A stretch of 64,000 bases of DNA from Caenorhabditis remanei (Eukaryota > Nematoda > Chromadorea > Rhabditida > Rhabditidae): assembly GCF_010183535.1 (NCBI RefSeq), contig NC_071331.1:10044001-10108000 (forward strand), written 5' to 3'. Positions 33,601 to 43,575 of the stretch are shown here, piece after piece. The translations under genes were made by a program, and so were the position numbers. The notes under the pieces are model-generated. The model ran no database searches, had not been told where the DNA came from, and saw only the letters and a program-made list of their open reading frames with translations. Every line of letters starts with the position of its first letter. The first letter of the stretch is position 1.

Positions 33601-36540
33601 TCATTTCTAAACCGGCGTTTTTTGAGTAGAAAGTATTCTGAAAATGAATAACAATGATAAAAACCGGCGTTAAACGCCGGTTTTAAAAATTCACAAAATT
33701 TTCAATTGCTTCGAAATGGTGGTACAGTAGCCGTATACGCTTTACAAGAATAAAAAAATCAAGTATTTTAATGGTTAGATTTTGAATTGTTTTACTTACT
33801 CAAACTTATCCACGATCTAACAAAACTCTTGATGTCTGATAGAACACTTTTTTCTAAATGAAGATTTTTGTATGTAACACCCTTTTACTGATCAATTTCA
33901 ACGCCAATACTGTGAGCATTCCTTATTGAAAATGAAAATTATCTTATACAAAACTGTAAAGTTCAGATGTGTACTGTTTTGGGCAATCAGATTGCGAACA
34001 TTTAGAATGTGAAGGTGTCTAATTGACACAGCTTGTTTCAAAATTACATATATTGATGTTTTCTAAAACTAAACGCTTTGTCCTCTATCCTCATAAGTTG
34101 TTTGTTAAAAACCGAAAAAATTAAGTTGCACCTAAATTTTACTGATTTCCAAAACAAGTAAAAACAACTGAAGTTTTCCAGTTCATTAAAATCCTTCTCT
34201 TTTTGGAATAAGTAAGACTTCAATATCATTAGCATCAATGCAGTGAAATGGGTGCTACTTCGTTTAAGAACTATACGAATAAGAACTGTGTTGTTTAAGA
34301 ACTGGGTTCGCAGAAGAACTGCGCGAAGAAGAACTGTTTTGCATAAGAACTGTTTCGTTTAAGAACTCTGTTCGCATTGGAGCGCGTTTGCATCAGCCAC
34401 ATTTTTTTTCATTATTTCGATGGTTTTTTATCTGTGTTTTCGATTCTTTTTTGATTAAAAATAATTTTTCAAAAATTAAATTGTATTTGAAAAATTATTT
34501 TTAATCAAAAAAAAATCGAAAATACAGATAAAAAACCATCGAAATAATGAAAAAAATGTGGCTGATGCAAACGCGCTCCAATGCGAACAGAGTTCTTAAA
34601 CGAAACAGTTCTTATACGCGCAGTTCCTCAACGCTACAGTTCTTCTTCGCGCAGTTCTTCTGCGAACCCAGTTCTTAAACAACACAGTTCTTATTCGTGC
34701 AGTTCTTAAGCGAAGTAGCACCGTGAAATGAGAACCTTGTCAGGTAATATAAAATTCAACTGAAACATAAAATAATGTTGAAATCCCTCTGTGAGAGTAA
34801 GTCAGACAGGATTAATATCCAACATCCCCCTTTTGCTTCTCGGACCTATTAGCGAGCGACTCTACGTGCATTTCTCGTTCTCATCCATCACAGAAAAGGA
34901 AAGTACGACAGCACTTTGTTACTCATGACAACCGATGTTTTATTGGGGTTCCATAAAATCGAGAGGAGCTTTTTGGACAAGAGAAGTTCGAAAGATGTGT
35001 AGCGGGAAAGTCATCATGTCCAAAGCGTTATTCAGCAATTAACTTTCAAAAATTAGGGGTTGAAACAGTACATGGTATAATCAGAGCTTATGAAACTGGA
35101 AAAAGTGACATTGAGAAATTACTGTTCTTCATACTCATTAAAACTTTTCATTTTTTTAACAGTTAATAGTTTTCACAAGATCATGGGAAGATTCATCGGC
35201 TCGGCTCTATTCATTTTCCACAATGACCAAATCTCAACTTATTCAGTTTTACCTAGTTTATAACTAAGCTGATAAAATACTTCAAACTAATACTGGCACA
35301 AGAAATGAAACACCAATCAGTAAGTCTGTCGAGTGATGACCAATTTTTTAAAACCAATACAAACCAACCAGGAATTATCATAAACGAGCGTATTACATTT
35401 CACAATTGAAAAAAGGAAAGACTTTCCTTCCAAACCAACCTTTTTGATTTATCGCTTGTGGTTGCTCGGAAAAATTTTCTCTGTTTTATTGAAGTGATGT
35501 TAGTAGAGGTGGATGTTTCTATTCGTTTTCGAAGGTAAGTTCTTTGGAATTAAACAAAAAACTTCGAAACAAGTTTTGCAACTTTTCCTCAAAACCTTGG
35601 TGTTCAATTCAAAATATTCTGTTTTGAACATACAATGAGAGAAGATTAGGGTTACTCACATAATGACGTCGAACTATTTACTCCATCTTATTATGATGTT
35701 TGTACACAGTATTGCGGGAAAACGTTTGATTCAAATCTGTTTCTCGCTGGACCTGGTGGAGATGGTGGGGTCAAATCGCGTGCACCCCTCACGGAAAATG
35801 CTGTCATCTTGAGCAGACAGGTACCCGTACACCTAATTACAGTGCATGGTTAAGAAAATGTGTTTATGAAACATTGACCAGCCCTAAAATCTAATAGTTG
35901 GCATGCCCTACCCCACATCGTCGCGTTTATCAGTTGAGCACGTAAAATTGAAGGCAGTTCTTGGTGTTGCACAGAGGAGTAAAATTTTTACTGTTCTAAT
36001 AAATTAGGAAAGAGCTGCAACGGTATCAATTTTAATCGAACTTGATTAAAAAGATTCTCAATCTCAAAAACGATTGAAATTGTTATTATGACTTTGAATA
36101 ATAAGTAATTTTTGATTCGGAATTTTTTGAGTGATGAAAAACAAATCTATTCTGGCACCACCATTGTATATTCACTGCCACAAACTATAACTACTCTGGA
36201 AAACAGTAGCATTTTCTGCAAAAAAGGGATCTAGATAACAAAAATGAACGCTCGAACGGAAAAAATAGAGAAAATTCAAATCCGGCAAAAAAGATGAGAC
36301 TTGCAGATAAAAGACTCAATTTCTGAATTCCTTTTCTCTTTTTTTGTGGCCATCAAAACAGAAAACAGACACAGAAAAGAAGAGAAAAACTTCTCATTTC
36401 TCCCGTTTTGAACTCTCTTACCTCTCAATTATCTTCCCTAATCCCCCAAGGGAAATACTTCGAAAAAAAAGAAAAAAAACGAGAAATAATTAGAAATTCC
36501 TCACCTTTTTTCCGGCTTTCTTCACCCAATCCAACTGCAT
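24673..36540 (-). CDS. Two-pore (TWK/K2P) potassium channel, 689 aa
   Basis: Exons: 36540-36505 (exon itself from 36637), 29164-29008, 28720-28630, 28585-28516, 28417-28189, 27529-27370, 27170-26847, 26762-26604, 26553-26360, 26165-25995, 25241-25098, 25007-24673; total 690 codons, all phases match. M1 is at about residues 14-40 (PLFVHFLMIVSVGAYAIFGA). After a long charged M1-P1 loop comes the first selectivity filter TTIGYGN (about 192-198), split by an intron inside the Gly. M2 is IGYGLIGIPFTLLAIADL. M3 (LFILFLLYIAFGGMM) is followed by filter 2, TSIGLGD (345-351). M4 is LITIVYIAIGLALTTIAIEI. The C-terminus of 300 residues has a Pro-Thr-Arg-Glu repeat tract (PSPIREPTPSPPPREPTP) and a Ser/Thr-rich end. 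Members form background K+ channels as dimers. Upstream frame stays open before the ATG to the acceptor at 36638, so an additional 5' exon is possible. Intron 1 is 7.3 kb. Confidence 0.92.
25475..25547 (+). repeat. Truncated copy of TAGAGTGTCG element
   Basis: Begins TAGAGAGTCGTATCGCGAGA, the same start as the copies at 63515 and (inverted) 37352-37508, then stops after GCTCTGTCT. It lies in the TWK intron between exons 10 and 11. Confidence 0.7.
26769..26834 (-). ncRNA. Predicted 21U-RNA (piRNA) locus, intronic
   Basis: CTGTTTCA on minus (26834-26827). YRNT with first T at 26789, offset 45. The predicted 21-mer 26789-26769 fits entirely inside the 84-bp TWK intron 26763-26846. Confidence 0.55.
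29265..29331 (-). ncRNA. Predicted 21U-RNA (piRNA) locus, intronic
   Basis: CTGTTTCA on minus (29331-29324). YRNT with first T at 29285, offset 46. The predicted 21-mer is 29285-29265, within TWK intron 1 near its 3' end. Confidence 0.65.
31156..31167. repeat. G12 homopolymer tract
   Basis: Twelve uninterrupted G in TWK intron 1. Such tracts are known instability sites in Caenorhabditis lacking the DOG-1 helicase. Confidence 0.8.
31240..32700. repeat. Diverged ~500-bp direct repeats in TWK intron 1
   Basis: Similar blocks recur at about 31250, 31760, 32330 and 32650 (TTTTCTGTTTTATGAAGTTC-like starts, then an ACAGAATTxGAGAA segment). They are strongly diverged; no coding potential seen. Confidence 0.45.
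32340..32405 (+). ncRNA. Predicted 21U-RNA (piRNA) locus, intronic
   Basis: CTGTTTCA at 32340-32347. YRNT with T at 32385, offset 45. Antisense to the TWK transcript within intron 1. Confidence 0.55.
33349..33414 (+). ncRNA. Predicted 21U-RNA (piRNA) locus, intronic
   Basis: CTGTTTCA at 33349-33356. YRNT (TGTT) with T at 33394, offset 45. TWK intron 1, antisense to the channel transcript. Confidence 0.55.
33464..33695. repeat. CCGGCG hairpin repeat cluster
   Basis: Several short inverted units such as AAACCGGCGTTAAACGCCGG and GGCAAGCCGGCGCC in otherwise AT-rich TWK intron DNA. Probably a small palindromic repeat family. Confidence 0.6.
34251..34722. mobile_element. 472-bp foldback element made of AAGAACTG-type units
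   Basis: Ends GGTGCTACTTCG / CGAAGTAGCACC, flanked by an 8-bp target duplication GTGAAATG (34243-34250 and 34723-34730). The arms are nearly perfect inverted repeats over about 225 bp. The outer ~120 bp are degenerate tandem units TTAAGAACTG / AAGAAGAACTG. The inner arm has GGAGCGCGTTTGCATCAGCC, a core shared with the foldbacks at 9.7-10.1 kb. The 8-bp duplication suggests a hAT-related transposase. Inserted in TWK intron 1. Confidence 0.8.
35061..35068 (-). promoter_or_regulatory. Ruby-motif core (YRNT at offset 44)
   Basis: Exact CTGTTTCA on minus in TWK intron 1. The nearest start box gives T at 35024. Confidence 0.4.
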
Positions 36541-37107
36541 TTTTTGTGTTGATTTAGACGAATTTGAGCTAAATTTCGAGCGATTCGATTTTTGTCCTGA
36601 ATTCAGACAATTCTCTTGTTCGGGATCATCGGATTCTCTGAAAAGGTTTATTGATTTTTATTTTCGTTAGGAAGTTTCAAGGAAAAAAGAGTAGTTGGGT
36701 GGGAGAATAAGTTGTCCGACTTTTTATGATCTACACCCAGAATTATATTGTCTCTTCTTCCTTATTTTTGTGTTGACGAGTTTCGAAAGAAGGGGGAGGA
36801 GGGGGAGAGACTTCTGGGAGTAGTAGTAGTAGTAAAATTGAGAAAAGATGATTATTATTTTTGACATGTATATAGAATAGAAGGGTTCCAGGTGGTATTA
36901 ATTTAGTCATAGTTGTCATGGCCTGGGAACAGGCGACAAAATTCAAAATTCATATTTTTCTTGAAAAAAGTCAAACTACGTTTCAAAATTAGAAGACACT
37001 TCGAAAAATCTTCAAATTGCTCATATTTTTAATGATATATTGTTAACATTTTTGAGAAATTTTTTTAAAGCCTTAGGTCCGGGCGTGAACAAGTATGGAT
37101 TTAGTTT

Positions 37108-37115
37108 CTGTTTCA
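37108..37115 (+). promoter_or_regulatory. Ruby-motif core, T at offset 46 without Y at -3
   Basis: Exact CTGTTTCA upstream of the TWK gene. A T is present at 37154, but the start box reads GGGT rather than YRNT. Confidence 0.4.
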
Positions 37116-37351
37116 GAGAGTCAAAATTACATAGGTAAATGAAGTTTAACGGGTGTTGTCAAGAATTTGTTTTCTTGACTTTGGTGTTTGCGGACTAGGA
37201 GTTCCCGCCGTTCATAGAACACCCTCTTTTAGTGGCAATAGATTTCGACACTAAGTAAACTATAAAAAACGGTTTTTGAAACATTTTATTAAAGAAACTT
37301 TACCGTCAACACGTATTGGTGTGCAGTTACAAGAAGGCGTTAACACAGTAC

Positions 37352-37508
37352 TGAACTTTTGCTGAACTGAACTTTGCTGAACTATGCTGAACGAGAATAT
37401 GCTGAACTTTATGCTGGACAAAACGAGACAGAACGAAACGAGACGATGCTGGATTCAGCTGGAATTCTCGCAAAGTGCTGTAACTGATTCTCGCGAGACG
37501 ACACTCTA
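37352..37508 (-). mobile_element. 157-bp TAGAGTGTCG element with 15-bp target duplication
   Basis: Flanked by a perfect 15-bp direct repeat GCGTTAACACAGTAC (37337-37351, 37509-37523). Copy B of the segmental duplication has a single GCGTTAAAACATTAC at 57513-57527, an empty site. On the minus strand it begins TAGAGTGTCGTCTCGCGAGA and ends in repeats of TTCAGCA. A 15-bp duplication points to target-primed reverse transcription (SINE/LINE-like) rather than a DNA transposase. Confidence 0.7.
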
Positions 37509-37956
37509 GCGTTAACACAGTACCTTGAAACAATAATCTCAATTTAGATGCGGTTTCCTTGTTCGTTTTTAGGATTTTTTCGCATCTGTGAGATATTGGA
37601 GAGAAAATAAAATCTTAAAATTATAACTTTATTTCAAAATATCTTTACCTCTTTTCAATGTAAAATGATGTTCAACAAAAAATATGCAATTTGAAAATGT
37701 CCATTCGACACGATTTTCGAATTAGAAATTGAAGCTAAAACAGAAAAAAAACTACGTGATTTCAGAACTCTAAAAAAGATAAAACTAACTATTATACTCA
37801 CTAGCATGATTACGATTCAGCTGGAACAGTTAAACAAAAAATGAAAGAGGAAAGCAACTCTTTAAGGCAAAAATTGAACGAATAAATAAATTGAGATTGA
37901 ATGATAGTTTAGTTTCTCTTAAAAGTTACCATTTTGAAACACGAAACGAAAACTTC

Positions 37957-38209
37957 CATACTTGTCAAGGGCCGGGCCGGGCCGGGCTTTTTTTTCAAAA
38001 CTTCAGGCCCGGCCCGGCCTCGCCCGCTGCCCGGCTAACTAATTGTAAGATGAACTCAGACTTTTCTCATAGAATAATATGAGTGTCTTTTTGTCAATTT
38101 TTCCGCATGAAAAATTGAAAATTGAAAAAAAAATTGAAGATTTTTCTCAAAAATCCCATATCCCTGACAAGACGGGCCTGAGGGGCCGCCCCGTCATTTG
38201 ACAAGTATG
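37957..38209. mobile_element. hAT-type MITE with GGCCCGG ends (253 bp)
   Basis: TIRs CATACTTGTCAA / TTGACAAGTATG are perfect. An 8-bp target duplication AAAACTTC flanks it (37949-37956, 38210-38217). GC-rich hairpin arms surround an AT-rich centre. Copy B of the duplication lacks it, reading straight through AAAACAAAAACTGAAC. Confidence 0.85.
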
Positions 38210-38221
38210 AAAACTTCAAGC

Positions 38222-38288
38222 GAACTTTCAAAGACAATAAGATTAAGCTCATTTACAATTAAACACTCATAGAAACAATTTGAAACAG
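38222..38288 (-). ncRNA. Predicted 21U-RNA (piRNA) locus
   Basis: CTGTTTCA on minus (38288-38281). YRNT with first T at 38242, offset 46. In copy B the core is changed to TTGTTTCA (58031), so the locus is specific to copy A. Confidence 0.65.
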
Positions 38289-39549
38289 AAAAATGTGTGA
38301 ACATAATTCTATCTTGATTGGAGAATTGCTTTTTCGATAATTTTGTGGGATTTTTCCTCTGTTATGAGGATGGAATAATACTCACAGCGGAAACTAAAAC
38401 ATAGTTGGTGGCCGTAACTATTTTCTAGTTTGTATCGAAAAAATGACTGTTCACTGGTAACGGAAATACAAAATAGTGTTTCAGAAGCTCAAAAATAATT
38501 AAGAGACAATGCCTCGCTCCAGCCACCAGGCCAGGTTACACATGCACCAAGTAGATCCGTTTCGGCTGATTTTTTAATATGTCAGTACCCTAGGAATTCT
38601 AAGAATTTTATACCATACCCCATTAGGCTCCGCCAGGAATTCCACTTGGATAGGGCATGATGAGAATGGTGTGTGAGAACTTCCATAAACACTCGCCGAA
38701 AGGAAATTCTAAATTATTCCTTTCTGTTTTTACACAAGTTGAAAAGTAGAGTTCAAACAAAATCAACAGTTGTCCATTTAAATAGTTTATTTTGTCACTG
38801 GTATAGAAAATTAGAAGGGAGATTGGTTCTCACAGTTTTCAAAACAACTAGAAAAATACTGTTTTATTGTTTCAGGAAGGATTATCAGTATCTCTTAGAA
38901 AATATTAGTGGACTAGATCAATCTCTCAAAACACATGACAATAATTCGAAACAGAAAACAGAGATAGAGTGGTTCCAGTTGTTCACAGCTTTGTTTTGAA
39001 ACGAACACAGAAAATGAAGACAATTGGTCCCTACGGCATCACTTGAGAAAAAAAACTACTAGTAGATCAAAAGTTGCCAGCTGAACATGTTTATACTTAA
39101 CCAGAAACTAAACCCAATATGTGACCTACGTGATTCTCAAAATAAATAAATAAACCTAAAGAAATAATGAATTGAGGTACGTATAAAAAAAGAAAAACGC
39201 GTAGTATTAAGTCAACCGAAAACAAAAAAGACAAAAACGTTTTCTTCCTCTCTCCCGAAAAACCTGGAATACTTGGTCCCCTCCAAAGAGAGAAGAAGTG
39301 CACAAAAATACGTGTCTATTGAATGGGGGTCAAGTTATTAAGCACAACAACGCAAGGGTATTTGAAGAAGTGAAAAGAAGGGACTTCCTATGGTGAAGAG
39401 AACAAGAACAAGAGAGCATACATCGGGCAGAGAGAAAGTACAAGATGGATTGGCGGGAAGAATGATTTAAGAGGGAGAGATGAAAAGGAAGAGGTGAATT
39501 TAGAATTGGTTCAGTTATAACTTAAAAAGTTCAGGGTTTTCTGAAAATT

Positions 39550-39850
39550 CGATATTATCGGAATAAAAAAGTTCCAACATTTTTCATCGACGCGCAAAAG
39601 TCCCGCCACTGATCTCCGGGAACGCCCACTTATCATCTTGCAATTTCAGGGCACGGTTTCAGTTCTATTGACACTGATTTCGCGGGAAAAATTTTCAAAA
39701 ATACTACTTTTTCAATAAAATTTGACAGAAAAAAAACAAATTTCAAGGAAAATAGATCAAATTTAATTAAAAAGTAGTATTTTTGAAAATTTTAGCCGCG
39801 AATGCGCATCGGTGAAAAATGTCGGAACTTTTTTATTCCGATAATATTTA
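39550..39850. mobile_element. ~300-bp palindromic MITE, TIR TATTATCGGAATAAAAAAGT
   Basis: The ends TATTATCGGAATAAAAAAGTTCC... and its complement are inverted over about 35 bp, and inner parts are also inverted. The TIR matches the small element at 656-791. Copy B of the duplication is uninterrupted at this point (59565-59600), confirming an insertion into copy A. Confidence 0.8.
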
Positions 39851-39864
39851 GAATGTGCCAATTA

Positions 39865-40870
39865 TTTTCAAGTTATGCAACTAAACCTAAACGAATATTC
39901 TGAAACCGGTCTCATAGAAATTTCAGCTCACATTTTTTGAATCAACTTTAAATTTTGCTAATTGGAAATACTGTTTGCATGGGAAAATTTGAAGATTCAG
40001 CGAAAATAAATGAAAGTAACATTGAAATCAATTGGGATACCAAAACATATAATAACACAGAGAAACTGGAATTTTTTCATTACCAAAAAGTATTCGAATA
40101 TTATTCGTGTTTCAAAATGTTTACAATCGTTATTCACGGTATTGAGCCTACATTCGATCCACTGTTTTAAAAAATAGAAGATATTTGGAGATGGAAGATG
40201 ACAATCCTATTCAGGTTGTGCAACTAAACTGAAACGAATATTCTGAAACCGGTCTCATTGAAATTTCAGCTCACATTTTTGAATCAACTTTAAATTTTGC
40301 TGATTGGAAATACTGTTTGCATGGGAAAATTTGAAGATTTAGCGAATATAAAGGAAGTTAGCATTGAAATCGATTGAGATGCCAAAACATATACATAATA
40401 ACACAGAGAAATTGGAAATTCATCATTACCAAAAAGTATTCAGAATATTATTCGTGTTTCAAAATGTTTACAACCGTTATTCGCGACATCGAACCTACAT
40501 TCAATACACTCATGTTGGTATTATAAAATAGAAGATTTTTTCATTTTTTTGAGGAAATCATGAAAACTGCTGATTTCTTAAAGATGGAAGATGACAATCA
40601 TATTCAAGTTGTCCAACTAAACTGAAACGAATATTCTGAAACCGGTCTCATAGAAATTCCAGCTCACATTTTTTGAAACAACTTTAAATTTTACTAATTT
40701 AAAATACTGTTTAAAGGAGTTTCTAAAAAATACTTGTGAGAAAATTCGAAGATCAAGTTCGGAGACGATTGAAATGTATGCTCACCTATATAACAACATA
40801 GCATTACCAAAAAATATTTGAAATATTCATATTCCCGATACCGAGCATTCAATCGATCAACTCTCCTACG
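39865..40870 (+). repeat. Tandem triplication inside copy A (~340-390 bp units)
   Basis: Units start at about 39870, 40212 and 40606 with CAACTAAACxxAAACGAATA, then GAAACCGGTCTCATAGAAAT and TTTGCATGGGAAAATTTGAA. Copy B has one unit (59596-59940), so expansion happened after the segmental duplication. Confidence 0.8.
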
Positions 40871-41409
40871 AACATTTAAAAAATGAAGATCATTTTAGTC
40901 ATTTGAATAAAAAATTATTGTAAACTGATGATTTGTTAAAAATTACTTATCAAAAGCGAAAAACTAGCGAAAAAGATAAACAAAACCGTGAAACTGGGAA
41001 TTTTCCAGTTATAGTGATAATCATACACCTTCTGACTCTGATGGTAACATGACTGAAGTAGTAAAAACCGGTGAAACCAGCTTGATCTATTTCAAAAAAC
41101 TAGCGAAAACATGAAACTTATTTGAAGGCAGATAACAAAGTAGAAAAACAAGTATTCCTTGTCAAGAAACTTTCACAGTTTCACAGAAAAAAAGTGTCAG
41201 GCTCCTTTGAGCTCGTATCAGAAGTATCGTCCAGGACACACTATTACTCAAGCGAGACTCAAGTGTTCTCATTTTGTATATCATGTTACCTGACATCAAA
41301 TCGGACTGAAAGGTATTTGAAAATATGTCAAGTAGGTTATTGAATTTCAAAATTAATTTTGGTTTCAATACATTTAAGAAAGCCTTCAAAATTGTTGTTT
41401 TTATTTGTA

Positions 41410-41417
41410 CTGTTTCA
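41410..41417 (+). promoter_or_regulatory. Ruby-motif core (YRNT at offset 48)
   Basis: Exact CTGTTTCA in copy A; the corresponding region of copy B has no core. Confidence 0.4.
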
Positions 41418-41781
41418 GAACCAAAATCAAGAACATTCGTAATCGATGTAGACCTGATACAGAGAATTTACAAAAAAAGATGAATCATTGTCGGTAAGAA
41501 AATCGCAGTGAACAAATAGGGGGACTGAGACAGAGATTTTAAAAAAATTGTGAGTATCATGATTCTGGATAATTGTTTTGTTTTATAACTATTACATTCT
41601 TCTGGATCTCATATATTTCAAATTTAACAAAAACCGCCTAATGAACAGCTGGCCTGGGGTTATCACGTGAGAGATTTTCAAATAAATAAAAAGCTCACAC
41701 AGGTTCGATTCAGACTGATATGAGTATTTGTCTAAAACCTACAACTGTAATAAGTGAATACGAACCAAAACTATTTTCTGA

Positions 41782-41848
41782 CTGTTTCAGCTATTTTTGA
41801 AAAATAAACATTTGTATTTTCGAACGTTGCACATATCTCTCATTTTAT
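41782..41848 (+). ncRNA. Predicted 21U-RNA (piRNA) locus, conserved pair
   Basis: CTGTTTCA at 41782-41789. YRNT (CGTT) with T at 41828, offset 46. The same core, spacing and start box are kept in copy B at 60792. The predicted 21-mers differ at a few positions near the 5' end. Confidence 0.7.
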
Positions 41849-42266
41849 AAGAAAAAATGAAACGTTCTCTCATAAAACACTCTAAATAAAAGAGCACATC
41901 CTCCCTCCATTAAAACATCACCAATTCCCAAATATTCCGTAATAAAACAAGACTCGATTTATTCAAGTGAACGATTAGAAATAAAATGAGCCTTCGTGAC
42001 ACCATAAATTGTTCGTATGTATTTCGAAAAGAAAAATGAAGGGGGAGGAGAATTGAGATTGAACGGGGACAATTTTAGAAATAGAGTGTTCGTTTAGTAG
42101 TTTCTGAAATGAAGGGGAAAGTGAGACTAAATGTTTTCGGTTCGGTTACTCCAGGTGTATAGGTGTTCTACAAGCTACAATAAAATCAGGGGTATGTGAA
42201 AATATACAAATAGAATTTCAAAAATAATATGGACGTTTGGACACAGAAAGTTCAAAAACCAAATTA

Positions 42267-42274
42267 CTGTTTCA
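42267..42274 (+). promoter_or_regulatory. Ruby-motif core, imperfect start box
   Basis: CTGTTTCAAAA in copy A. Copy B reads CTGTTTTAAAA at about 61286, a one-base loss of the core. Confidence 0.4.
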
Positions 42275-42388
42275 AAACTTTGCAATAATGTTGAAAGAGG
42301 CTTAATCGAATTTGTTTTCATATAGCCTATTTAGAATACAAAAGTAAACTAACATTGAGATTAGGCATAGTTTATCAGAACAAGTCTC

Positions 42389-42396
42389 TGAAACAG
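42389..42396 (-). promoter_or_regulatory. Ruby-motif core (YRNT at offset 48)
   Basis: Exact CTGTTTCA on minus in copy A, absent from copy B. Confidence 0.4.
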
Positions 42397-42610
42397 TATT
42401 TTATGTAACGAAATTATATGTTTCAGTAGGTTCAAAATGAAAAATTAATCAGGTGAGAAGAAGAACTTTGTTCCATTGGATGAACAGTAGTTAGCCATGA
42501 ATTCTATGAAAGTTAGTTTTCGATTTGAAAAATAATACTGTTCAACCCATTTGATAGATAACAGGAAAGTAACATCTCTGTAATAAATTCCTTCTACTCC
42601 AATTTCACAT

Positions 42611-42876
42611 ACTTTTCAAGGACCGGGCTGGGCAATTTTCCAAATTTCCATCGGCGGCTCGGCCCGGACACAGCGCTTTTCCGTAAAAAAATATTTTTTT
42701 ACAACAGAAATTTTTGAAAAAGGAGTTTTTGGGGCATTATGAGCTAAAATTCGAGTAAATTGACAAATTTAAGTAGTTCCACAGAGAACGTAGTGGTAAA
42801 AAGCATTTGAAAATAATTTTTGGGTGTTTAATTCAAAAACAAAATTCCTCGGCCCTGCCCCCATCAAACGACAAGT
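42611..42876. mobile_element. Degenerate GGCCCGG MITE
   Basis: The ends ACTTTTCAAGG / CGACAAGT resemble the CATACTTGTCAA family, with GC-rich patches (CCGGGCTGGGC, CGGCTCGGCCCGG, CTCGGCCCTGCCC) around an AT-rich centre. Not present at this place in copy B. Confidence 0.6.
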
Positions 42877-43567
42877 TAGCAAAATCAAGAGAATACATGA
42901 AATATATTACACAAGGTTTGAAAAGTGGATGAAACAAAACTTTTGAAACTGTTTCTGACAGTAATAAACCCAGTCTACTAAAAAGGAATATATGACTCTA
43001 CTGTTAAGAGTTAACTGTCTACACGAGAATAATTCAATGCTCGGTTCCGAAAATTTTGTGCCTACCAGTAAGAAAAATAACTGTTTCGAACAAGGTATAG
43101 CTATTTCCAATAAAGTATTGCCCCAATTTTGTTCCCAGCCAAAAACCAACAATAAGAAAAATAATCAAAAAAGTTGGTGCTCTCCGAAAAACAAAAAGTA
43201 ATGCAGCGGCGAAGAAATAAATTAATCGGAGTCAGATGTATCCCCTCTCTGCATCATGGGAACTTGTGCAAAGAGACAACAAGAATATGGGAAAGTGTTT
43301 CGAAAATAGAGAAAGGACCATCGACTAGAAGTTCAATTCTCTTGTCGAAACTCTATAAACTTTCCGTTCAATTCAATAAAATACGTTTTCAGATATTCAT
43401 GTCTTGTTACTTTTTTTATTGGGTGAAAGCAGAAAATTGGATATTTTATTGAACTTTGTAAACATCTTTTTTCTCATATTGCTGTCCTTTTTCCGTTTAG
43501 AAAAAAAAATTGTGAACCGTTCATTCGCCCTCAGATCACTGGACATACAAAACTAATGCAATACGTG

Positions 43568-43575
43568 TGAAACAG
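43568..43575 (-). promoter_or_regulatory. Ruby-motif core, no start box at standard spacing
   Basis: Exact CTGTTTCA on minus in copy A. Copy B reads GTGTATAAGATAGCT here, so the core is lost or never formed. Confidence 0.35.

Noticed and set aside
33464..40870. Regularly spaced repeats resembling a CRISPR array
   Set aside because: Units are palindromic or large tandem copies in a eukaryotic intron/intergenic setting, without uniform unique spacers or cas genes.
41700..41720. GGTTCGATTC-like B box suggesting a tRNA
   Set aside because: No A box, acceptor pairing or anticodon arm at the right distance, and the duplicated copy has GGTTCTATTC.
43174..43452. 92-codon frame conserved as DNA in 62740-62980
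   Set aside because: The two copies differ by indels that are not multiples of three, so the conservation is not protein-level.
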